Source: Salvator merianae (Eukaryota > Chordata > Lepidosauria > Squamata > Teiidae). From it: 64,000 nt of DNA. Within the stretch, counting starts at the first letter, position 1, and the number at the start of each line of letters is the position of its first letter. Shown piece by piece: positions 55,226 to 64,000 of the stretch. A model generated the notes under the pieces. That model made no database searches, was not told the origin of the DNA, and was given only the letters and a program-made list of their open reading frames with translations. The DNA lies in contig QVOM02000021.1 of NCBI GenBank assembly GCA_003586115.2, forward strand, positions 6,452,119 through 6,516,118. The letters are read 5' to 3'. The position numbers were made by a program, and so were the translations under genes.

Positions 55226-55909
55226 TTATAAAGAAGCTGATATATTTGTAGTTCTTGCAATCCATGTATCATTTTTTGGTAAGTGCCCCAAGTGAAAGAC
55301 AACAATTTTACCATAGTGCCAAGATATAATCAATTTGCCTTTAACAATAAAAAATTAATGCTACCTATGGTATTGTTGTCCAGTATCCCTGAGTGAGGAC
55401 CAACTCCTTATTGACTAGATGGGCATTACATCCAGCATTCCATGCAGAAGCGCACACGTTGAAATGGTTCCCCACAACTCTTTTTAATCTCCCTGTGGGC
55501 AGGACTGCATGCATATTGGGAAGAATCTTTGTCAGTTTCAGTCAGGCAAATCTCTTGTTCTTCCGTTATTGCATGAAATTACCATAATGGAAGAAGGACT
55601 TTGTAACTGATGCAGGCAAAGCTGCCAAACTCAGTTATTCCTGCTGCTTCTAATTTTGGGCTTTAGAGAGGTAAGTGGTTTTGTTCCTTTAGAAGTGCCA
55701 CTCTGCACACAACAATATTTTACCTATTTATTTTGAAAAATAAAAAAAAGGAGAAGACATTGGTAAAACTGATGGCATCTTCCATCAATGTGGCCTGTAC
55801 AAAGAGAAGGAGAAGAGAAAGAAGGAACTTGTGGCATAACAGAGTAAAAATATTCTTATGGCTACATCCAAACCATCATGGAGCAACTGGTCCACTTCAG
55901 CCAAGACAT
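55226..55909. other. Gene-free stretch
   Basis: No gene or recognised element is seen, only scattered short frames. Confidence 0.5.
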
Positions 55910-56012
55910 GGGATGATTTTGCACTTGACAGTATACTGGACCAGCAAGCATACTAGGAAGGGAGGTTTCTAGTATGCTTGCTGGTCTGCCATACCAGTCA
56001 GTGCAGAATTGC
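55910..56012. mobile_element. Compact hairpin MITE
   Basis: A 103-bp near-palindrome: the left arm GGATGATTTTGCACTTGACA followed by TACTGGACCAGCAAGCATAC pairs with GTATGCTTGCTGGTCTGCC and GTCAGTGCAGAATTGC. It is related to the longer MITE in units A, B and D. Confidence 0.75.
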
Positions 56013-56096
56013 TTATGAATTCTTTAAACCATGTAAAACTAAGGCTGCATACAGTTGCAGGAAAAATAGCATCCCGGAGCCACTTAGAGATGACTT

Positions 56097-58416
56097 AAAA
56101 CAGGGGATGGATCCGATGTACCTGGAATCTTACAGGACAATTAGTTGGAGTAATCAAGATTATAAGATATTTGCAAAAGTGCTAAGTAATCAATTAGATC
56201 AAATTCTCCCGGGTATAATAATGAAGGATCAATATGGTTTTGTAAAAGGCAGACAGATAGGGGAACCTACTAGGAATGTAGTTAATATAATGCATCAAGC
56301 TCATAAAAATAGAAGAAAATTAGCCCTTTTGAAATTAGATGTTGGTAAAGCATTTGATATGGTAAATCATTTTTTTTTATATAATACATGTGTAGCCTAC
56401 GGATTAGGGAGAAATTTTTGTGAGACATTGAAAAAGATTTATGAAGATAATTATACTTATATAAGGATTAATGGGGCAAGATCAAATAGAATAAAGATTA
56501 ATAGTGGAACAAAACAAGGTTGTCCATTGCCACCTTTACTATTTGTTACAGTTATAGAATTATTAGCCAAGTAGATAAGAGAGAATAATAACTGGGATGG
56601 TTATAAAGTAGGAAGAGAAGAGTTAAAGATTAATTTATTTGCTGATGATGCAATATTGATTGCAGAGCAGCCTATACAGATAGTACAAGGGGTAAGAGGG
56701 ATTTAGGAAAACTTTAAGATACAATCGGACCTAATCGTGAATATGAAGAAATCTGAAATTATGTTTTTAAATACCCCTTCAGCAGAGCAGTTAAGGATAA
56801 AGAATATATCAGGTTTAAAGTTAGGTTTAAAGAAACTTAAATTTTTAGGAGTTTATATAACAAAAAAATTCAATAATTTAGGTACTGGAAATTATAATCA
56901 GGTATGAAAAAAGATTAATAGGCAAAGAGTTGGAAGAAGAAATATTTGAGCTTTTAAGGTTTTGTTATTTCCAAAAAAAATTGTTCATGTTACAGAAACT
57001 GCTGGGATGTATATCAATAAAAATTTTGAGGGGCTAGGATAAGAAAATGAATTGGTGGCTGACAAGTAATAAGAAAGCGAGCTTAAGGAAGACAGTATTA
57101 ACAGACACAATAGAGAATGGGGCAACCTTAGTTTGGAGCAGTATCATGATGCATTTCAAATAATGCGGTATAGCAGAGTTATAATATACTAATAAGAAAT
57201 GGAGTAGACTTGAAAGAGAAATTAATGGTGTATGGAATAAGGAACTAATATTTAATTTAGTAAAAAAGAAAGAACAAGAAAAATACATGGGACCCCTGCA
57301 AGGAGTAGTGCAAACATGGAAAAAAATATTGGTGGAAGGAAAGAATAAATTGGCATTGATAGATTTTATGAATAGCAGAAATAAAGTAGTTGAGGAAAGG
57401 ATGATTGAAAAGATGAAGGAGCAAGATATCGTAAACTTGGAACATTTATTTGATGAAGGGGCAACTTCATTATCAGTATAGCAGTTTAATTGAAAAGAAC
57501 GTTGGGAAGAAATAACTGGTCATTAACAAGAGGATTATGGAATTTATTAGGAAGGAAGGAATTAATAAGGTTGATTGGGAAGGAAAACACCCACTGGGAG
57601 CATATGGTACAACAGATAATGAAAGGAGAAAAGGGAGGAGGCAGGAAAATATACAAACTCATCATAGGTATGGGGAATAAAATCAAGATATCATTGTGGA
57701 AATGCTGGAAAGAGGATATCAGGATAGAAGAAGAGGATATTCATAGGGAGATTATAAGCATTAAAAGATTATAAGCATTAAAGATTATAAGCATTAAAAT
57801 AGAGTAAAGAAATGATGAAGATTTTACATAGGTGGTACAGAACCTCCTGTCAAACAGCTCATATATTTAGAAGAACTAATTCGAATTGTTGGCATGAATG
57901 TCTAATGAAGGGAACATACATATATCAATTTTGGAATTGTGGGAAGATACAGAAATTTGCGGAAACTATTCAAGAGGAAGTACAGAAAACTATTCAATCA
58001 ACACCAATAGTTTTGACTAAGGAGATTTGTTAATGCACTGTTCTAGAGATTTAAAGTTGAATAAGGTGAAGGAGTTTTGCCTTGAACAATTAATACTGGC
58101 AGCATTGTCAGCAATAGCCTGTGGGTGGAAGAAGAGTACCAAATGGACACTGGAGAAATGGAGGTACTATTTACTAGATGAAATGAGGTTTTCACTATTA
58201 AGTAACAAGGGATTAAGGTTAGAAAGACAAATTATAAATGGAGATTTGAGAGGAAATGGAAGGGGATAGTGGAATATTTGGTAAAGGAAGCAGGGAGTGA
58301 CCAGGAAAGAAATCAAGTTTTAGGAACCTTCCATTTTTGTTAGATTAAGTCGGGGGGGGGGGTTCACCAAGGGAGTTGGGGGATTTTGTTTATAAATAAA
58401 GGTGAAAAAAAAGCTC
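56097..58416 (+). mobile_element. 5'-truncated L1 LINE with 11-bp target duplication
   Basis: AGAGATGACTT occurs at 56,086-56,096 and 58,417-58,427, bracketing 2,320 bases that end in an A-rich tail. Plus-strand frames read L1 ORF2 in order: DYKIFAKVLSNQLDQILPG, DQYGFVKGRQIG, GTKQGCPLPPLL, then FADDAILI (56,638), KKLKFLGVYITK, RWYRTSCQTAHI and CWHECLMKGTYIYQFWNC. Stops after LLAK (56,574) and elsewhere break it. The endonuclease is missing through 5' truncation. Confidence 0.9.
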
Positions 58417-58552
58417 AGAGATGACTTGATCTGGTTTGCAGGTGGGATCGTTCACATGCCAGTCTGTCACTCCCCCCCCCCCCATGAACATTCCAGGCTA
58501 GAAAACATGGATTAGAGATGGGCAAGTACATGAGGGCCACATGCTACCATCT

Positions 58553-59404
58553 TCTCTCTCTCTTTTTAAATTAAAGCATTTTATTAACCACAAACAAAAC
58601 CTGAATAAAATAGACAAAACAAAACATAATTGCAGTGTCTCTACACATCATAAGACAAATATATACATAAAACAAAAAGAAACAATAAAATTGGTTACAT
58701 CATAAATGGTATAGATACACTCTGTCCCTTCCCTTTAAAATTTGGGTTGTTCCAGTAATTTTAAACTTGGACTCTACAATGTATTTAACTAAGTTCAAAC
58801 AGTACATCCAGGGACAACAATTGTGCTGTAGAATGAAAACCTCCAGCTGTAATAGAGACACACCACACAGGAGTCCAAATTTCCAAGAAGGGTTTCATTA
58901 CTTCATTTTGGGTTGGTGATCTCCTCTTGGCAGTTATAAACTCATCGACCAGTTAATCTCAAAGGATATCATGCCACCTCTGTAAGGTTAAATTACTTGC
59001 ATCTTTCCAGTGGCTGGTAATTAGGGGTGTTGCTACATAAAGCATATAATGGAAGTTATTTTATCAGTTATTTTTAATGATGTAAAGTTATGTAGCAGAT
59101 AAACTTCTGGATCCATTGGGATTAAAGTATTTAGCATTCTATTTAATACTGTCTGGATTATATTCCAGAAAGTTTGGACTAACGGGCATTCCCAAAACAA
59201 ATGAAAGTCTCAACTCACAACCACACCAGCAATACACAGTAGGGACTTCTGCTATTCTGGCAAGCTGGCAAGGCATCCTGTGCCAACTATATAATATTTT
59301 TTGTGAAGGATTCTTTTATTTTAGGAGCTGTATGCCTACTAAGTTTAGATCTAGATATAGTTTTCCTAAAAATCTCATTAATTCTTTTCTTCAGGTCTGT
59401 TTCC
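58553..59404 (-). mobile_element. L1-type LINE 3' fragment with 15-bp target duplication
   Basis: CACATGCTACCATCT occurs at 58,538-58,552 and 59,405-59,419. The insert starts T-rich on the plus strand, so it is in minus orientation. Near 59,165-59,220 the minus strand reads HLFWECPLVQTFWNIIQ, an L1 ORF2 C-terminal signature. Confidence 0.85.
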
Positions 59405-59419
59405 CACATGCTACCATCT

Positions 59420-59694
59420 CTAAGGTACTTTTGAGCCCTTTTTTTGCTTCATGTGAGCCCAGAGTAAATGTGCTGACATTTCAAATGGGGAAAGCATAAC
59501 CATGGAACACAGGAAAATAGGTGATTTAATGCATACTGCTGGATAAAGCTACAAATTCATGCATTTAGAACCCCCCCAATACTCATGATTATATACTAAA
59601 TTTGGCTTTCTGCATTTAAACACAAAGCTTTCAAAGAAAAATCACTCACAGCCACAAATGAAACACCACCCTAACAATTCAAAGAAAGCTGTAA
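59420..59694. other. Gene-free stretch
   Basis: AT-rich sequence with no recognisable content. Confidence 0.5.
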
Positions 59695-59808
59695 AAGTAG
59701 CCTGAGAATGCCCAGAAGCAATTGGTGGGCCACTGTGTGAAACAGAATGGTGGACTAGATGGGCTGTGGCCTGATCCAGCAGGGCTCCTCATGAGAACAT
59801 GTTTTTAT
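59695..59808 (+). mobile_element. CR1 LINE 3'-end fragment
   Basis: The segment from GAATGCCCAGAAGCAATTGG to CTGATCCAGCAGGGCTCCTC matches the complement of 49,980-50,095. Confidence 0.7.
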
Positions 59809-60880
59809 TTCAAATACAATAATATGCTAAAAGTAAAGGAGTAAAAACCAACACTGGAGTTGCTGTCTGGTGCAGAAGCTGTAACAGTACATACAGAAAA
59901 GCAGAATATGTACTTAATTAATCAAAAGTCATGCTAAAGGAGATGTGGCAGAGAATGAAAAATAAGATTCTTTGGCTATTTGCATATACTGTAGGACATT
60001 GTCCCAGGATAGGAAACGGTCAAGATTACAGGAAGGCCAGACTCCTCCTAGAATGTTTCACCCACACATAAAGGAGAGTAGACGGGTGCAGGGGGCACAC
60101 AAAATGGCATCCAAGCCGTTTACTGGTAGAACTCGACATCAAGGTCTACCAGCATGCTAGAGGTACTATACTGGGCCACACAAAAGCATGGGCGTGGCAT
60201 GCCGCCATCGGCCAGTATACAATGCAGAACCCTTTTTAGTGGTGCAACAAGATATGCTGCCAAAATAGACATCCCAGGTGTTCCAAAGCGCATTCGGAAG
60301 CCTTTGGCGTGAGCTTTGATGTTGGCATAGTAACTGAGATGGGACAACTGTCCCAATGAAGATGGCCTTCTCCCGTGCTAGAAGCACCATGGGACAGATT
60401 GCTAATCCCAGAACGTGGCAGCCCGCCCAGTCCCGGGAAAACGGCCGTTAGTACGACTACAGCTTTTGTGTGTTCAGGTACCTAACCTTTCCCTCTGTTT
60501 TTTCACCCCTAATTCCTCTTTCGCTACCATTACTTCCTAAAGTCTTCAGCAGCCCTTGCTTTAGCATTACCTTTATCTTTGGTGGGGAACAGGATAGCTG
60601 AAAGAAAAGACAGCCCAGCAAGGAGCCCCTTTCTGAGCGCCGTCCTTGCAGACCCACAGCCTCCCAAGTCTGCGCTCTTCTCACTCAGCCACCCTATCCG
60701 CGCTTCCCAAATTACACCAATGGCACGACTCCCCATGTGGTTTTGCATCCGCTTCCCTGCAATGCGTGCAGCGACGCAACTCTATCCCTTTCCTACAGGG
60801 CCCCAGAAACTGTTCCAGACCCGCATTTCAATGAAAGCAAAACATCCGTCCACCACGCACCACATTCCAAAGCGCTGAAC
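59809..60880. other. Upstream flank of the 61 kb gene
   Basis: No coding exon is recognised. Sequence near 60,160-60,235 (CTATACTGGGCCACACAAAA ... GGCCAGTATACAATGCAGAA) is an imperfect inverted repeat like the small MITEs. GC content rises steadily toward 60,900. Confidence 0.45.
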
Positions 60881-60889
60881 TCACACAAT

Positions 60890-61137
60890 GCAGCGGCGGC
60901 GCGGCAGCCACAGTGAAGGGGCGGGACAAGGAGGTTTTGAAAGGCACCTGGCGCTTGGACGGGGTCGGGGCGGGGCGCTGACGTCACGAAGGTACACTTC
61001 CAGGCTCCGCCCAGCGCGCCCTTCTTCTTCTTCTGTTTCAGGTATCTGCGAAACTCTCCGAGTCACTGACGCGAGAAGGAGAAGGCAAGAGGCTGCGCGC
61101 GTTGTTGTTCAGTCGCAGGGCGCCTTGTGCCGCCGAG
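60890..61137 (+). promoter_or_regulatory. CpG-rich promoter with GC boxes and a perfect CRE
   Basis: The segment is dense in CpG, in contrast with the AT-rich surroundings. It holds GGGGCGGG motifs (about 60,918 and 60,967-60,975, Sp1-type) and the palindromic cAMP response element TGACGTCA at 60,979-60,986. No TATA box is seen, typical of a CpG-island promoter. A pyrimidine run (CTTCTTCTTCTTCTGTTTCAG, 61,021-61,041) looks like a splice acceptor, so a leader exon upstream is possible; otherwise the 5' untranslated region runs straight to the ATG at 61,138. Confidence 0.7.
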
Positions 61138-61213
61138 ATGGGGCGTCTCAGCCACGTTTGGATTGCTGTCTTCGGCCTGGGTGGGACGCTGCTGGCTATT
61201 TCTTCTGCTACAG
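61138..61213 (+). CDS. F2RL1: First coding exon of a secreted/membrane protein, probably PAR2 (F2RL1)
   Basis: ATG at 61,138 (context GCCGAGATGG) opens 25 codons plus one base, ending ACAG|GTGAGG, a good donor in phase 1. The peptide MGRLSHVWIAVFGLGGTLLA followed by ISSAT is a signal peptide. Its length, the phase and the Ser5/Trp8 pattern resemble the start of human PAR2, and all receptors in this window share the same phase-1 exon structure. In vertebrates F2RL1 follows F2R on the same strand, which fits. The second exon, with cleavage site and helices, is outside the window, so the identity rests on synteny and a weak match; any other signal-peptide gene is not excluded. A CpG-island promoter precedes it, unlike the PAR1-like copies. 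Confidence 0.6.
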
Positions 61214-62234
61214 GTGAGGGGAAGTCCGGGCTCAGGAAGGCGAAGAAAATAGTAAGGAGTGTTTTCCAGAGGGCGGGCGGCCATCCAGGCGAGGTCCTCT
61301 CTATTCTGCTTAGCTTTCGCTCTTTCCTTGCGTAGACCTTTGTCCGCCTCTTTGATCTTCCTGGGAACAGACCCTCCTTGTCCACTGCGGTCAAATCGAA
61401 CTTTGCTCCCCAGCAGGCGTGCAGGGGAGGGCGGCAACTGAGTGCCTGAGTCCCTCCTCGCTCCTGTTGGCTTCCCTTGGGTTGGTGTTCCCGTAACCCA
61501 TTCTGAATCTGATTTACCTGCGTGTCTGGGGAAGAGAAAGCCGTCTCCTCGGCGCATTACAAAATTCATGCTCTCGACTCTTGAGTTTTCTTACGTGGCG
61601 TTTGCCCACTTGATTCCATACAGCCTTTTCCACGTGGTTTATTTGACACGAAAACCTCCAGATTTGCCGCAAATGCAGCCTGCGAACCACTGACTGGTAG
61701 CAAACCAATATCTTTTCTGACGGCCTTCAGATTTCAGTTCAGTGTCTGAAAGTTATTTTTTTTTTAAACCGAAGTGTTCTTTGCTTCCAGTTTTAGGCGT
61801 CCTGTGTGTAAGCTAACAAGTTTGGGATTGACTTTTGCTACCGTGTAATGACTGTTACAGTCTCCCTTAACTAAGGCAGCCAATGAATCTTGAAAATAAT
61901 TGCGAATACTTAAGCAAACTTCATTCTCTCGGTAACACTTCCTTTTCTTTGTGATGTGCCAGCTTGAATACCAATGACTGAATATAGCTGAATGCAAACA
62001 AAATGCCATTACTCAGTTTGCTGAACTCATTTTAGAGTGGTAAAAACAAAGAGGGACTGTGATGAACTCCGAAGAGATTTCTTCATATTTAGGTAGAAGA
62101 GCTGGGCATCAAAATGGCAGGTTGATGCAAAAAAAAAACACCAACACAACTATGCATATAAATTCATGTGATCTAAGCTGACTGGCTGTGTAATTGACCA
62201 GGAAGAAGATCTTGTCTCAGCTGTAAAAAACTAA

Positions 62235-62575
62235 GTGAAAGTGTTGACTTAGTGCATGTCGGCCATAAAAATAACCAGCAATATGTTAAGGTGCATAAGA
62301 AATGCTATTGAAGATAAAACCACCAGTGTTGTAATGCCCAGCCTGTATACAAATAATGATGTGACCGTCCCTGGAATACTGAGCATGGTTTTGATTACCA
62401 GAGCTCAAAAAGGATATGCTAAAGTCAAAAATATTCAAGAGGGCAACTAAAATGACCAAAGGACTAATGAGTGTGCTCATGTTCTGCTTATGTGCTTTTA
62501 TATGGTGTCCATTGTGCTGGACTAGATTTTGGCTGCTGTTTGGATCCAGTAGGGCATTTTGTGTGTTTCTCATCT
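62235..62575 (+). mobile_element. CR1 LINE 3' fragment in the intron
   Basis: The stretch AGAGCTCAAAAAGGATATGC, then AAGAGGGCAACTAAAATGAC, then GTGCTGGACTAGATTTTGGC and GATCCAGTAGGGCATTTTGT follows the order of CR1 3' sequence. It is diverged. Confidence 0.6.
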
Positions 62576-63820
62576 AAATGTCTTTGGCCCTAGTGCAGTA
62601 TATACTGTAGTCCTTATTAGTTTGCATTGGATTACACATTCTAACACCTTGAAAATAATGGGCATTTGGGGACTGTGGGAAATATCTTATGGATCATAGA
62701 TCCTGGAATTTATATAGAATTGTGACAGTCTTGCACTATGGAAAAATACTCTAAATCTTTTTATTGATGGAGGAGCTGTTGTTTAAAAAGTCTTCTGGTT
62801 TTGTTTCTTTGCTACTCACATTCTTCTGTGTTGAAAGAGGTAGTTTCAAACCTCCATAAAACTGAGACTGAATTAAAAAAGCATAAACGAACATAATTGT
62901 ACGTAAAATAAAGTACCAACTCTGGCCTTTTATAGGAAAGCAGTGGTATTTCCTAATGGCTTCACTTTAATCTTCTGTAAATAAATGATGTTATTAAACT
63001 GAAAACTGAACCAAGATTGCTTAGCAAAATAAGAACATGGTTTTAGTGGGAAGATTTTTTGTTCTTCTCAGTCTCCATGCGGTTTTTACCTATGACCAAT
63101 TTCTTCGAGTTGTTTAAGCAATACTCATATCTTCCAATTATAGAAAAAAAATTCTCTTTCCAAACATTTTTCTACATCTTTTACTTTGCACTGTGGTATT
63201 CTTGATTTCCTTTTTTCATTTCTATCTTGGTTTCAAACTTTTTCTTGGATGTAAATTTACTTTGGCTTCTTGCATCTTCTAATTGTGCTTCCTCGAGGTG
63301 GGCATAACTAAAATCTCCTGATTCAGTTTGTAGCAAATCTGAACAAGGCATAGGCAAAAGTCCAATTTTTAATTTCCTTCCTATCAACTTGCATCTAAAT
63401 CTTATAAAGACTCTCACAATGACTGTATGTATATTTAGTTATGTCAGAGATGCACAGAAAACCTGTTGGCATAAAACCAAGAAGTTTGTAAAGCCTGAAG
63501 ACATGAGAAATAAATACAGTATTTAGACTTCATTGGAGTTGGTAATAAGCTTTGCTTTAGTTTAATACAGCAGAATTAAGGTAGCTTTACCAAAAACATC
63601 CAAATAGCAAGGTGCAGTTTAAAGTGCATTAGTGAAGACAGACACAGGCTGTGTTCAGACAAAACAAAAGGAGCAGCTCAGAGGTGCCTCAGAGAGACAG
63701 TGAATGGCCCTCATGTTCTCAGCCTTCTTTGATCCGCCTTTGCTAGTACAGAATGTCTAGGGAAGGGAGGAGGGGCAGACTGGTGTGTGAACGATCCCAC
63801 CTCGAAGTCACCTCGGAGTG

Positions 63821-63852
<32 letters not shown>
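63821..63852. repeat. Poly-T tract
   Basis: An uninterrupted run of about 32 T, probably the tail of a minus-strand retroposon; nothing else of the element is identified. Confidence 0.9.
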
Positions 63853-63857
<5 letters not shown>

Positions 63858-64000
63858 GTCTAATCACAGCCAAAGAATGAAGAGATGAATTCTAAAAGAC
63901 TTAACTTCCTTTAAAATAATTATTTTTCTTTGTACCTGGCCAAATGATGTATCATCAGTTGGGAACTATAAAGAGCCTTAGAAATTGAGCTCCTCAATGT

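Larger units (their letters stand above)
61214..64000 (+). other. Intron 1 of the 61 kb gene (continues beyond the window)
   Basis: No second exon with PAR features is found to the window end. It contains a CR1 3' fragment at about 62,235-62,575 and a poly-T run at 63,821-63,852. The open frames at 61,038-61,693 are by-products of the GC-rich island. Confidence 0.55.

Noticed and set aside
61063..61569. Minus-strand 168-codon frame over the CpG island
   Set aside because: It overlaps the promoter and first exon on the other strand; a composition effect of CpG-rich DNA.
62256..62573. Overlapping frames in the intron of the 61 kb gene
   Set aside because: They coincide with a CR1 3' fragment and show no receptor features.
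1..64000. CRISPR arrays, bacterial operons, phage modules
   Set aside because: None seen; splice sites, LINEs and repeat types show a vertebrate nuclear genome.

Overview
The window looks like genomic DNA from a squamate reptile (lizard or snake). The evidence is vertebrate intron/exon structure, a BovB (RTE) LINE, CR1, L2 and L1 LINEs, an LTR retrovirus-like element, and many short DNA transposons of hAT and PIF/Harbinger type. There is no bacterial or phage-like organisation. The species cannot be named from sequence alone.

Positions 1-38,600 hold a tandem array of about 10 kb units, each built around a two-exon protease-activated receptor gene of the PAR1 (F2R) type: a small signal-peptide exon, a phase-1 intron, and one exon for the tethered-ligand region plus all seven transmembrane helices. 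Exon 2 starts at 4,949 (copy A), 14,962 (B), 24,577 (C) and 34,607 (D). A is a pseudogene. B, C and D are open, predicting 375, 406 and 372 residues. They are very alike across the helices but differ just where a protease would cut. B keeps Pro-Arg|Ser-Phe-Phe-Gly-Ser-Arg, like the thrombin site and tethered ligand of PAR1. C has lost both arginine and ligand. D keeps Ser-Phe-Phe-Gly but has Gly in place of Arg. B also changes the hallmark CHD of loop 2 to CYD, and C carries a longer tail because of a one-base frame difference. Unit B is rearranged: it has two exon-1 copies separated by an inverted piece of the upstream region. This cluster of diverging thrombin-receptor-like genes is the most interesting content of the window.

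The units differ by dated insertions: a hAT-type MITE in C with perfect 8-bp duplications and empty sites in A and B; LINE insertions in B and C with 19- and 16-bp duplications; a CACTA/Harbinger-like element in D; and a roughly 1.2 kb Harbinger-like element in intron 1 of A, C and D that is flipped in D.

Positions 38,600-60,880 are repeat-rich with no recognised host gene: an L2 tail, a retrovirus-like provirus (about 40,842-48,246) split by an L1, a CR1, a decayed BovB, a truncated L1 and another L1-type 3' fragment.

Positions 60,880-64,000 hold a CpG-rich promoter with GC boxes and a perfect CRE, then a 76-nt coding exon for a signal peptide ending in phase 1, then intron. By its sequence start, its phase and the known vertebrate order F2R - F2RL1 on one strand, this is probably exon 1 of F2RL1 (PAR2); the rest lies beyond the window.
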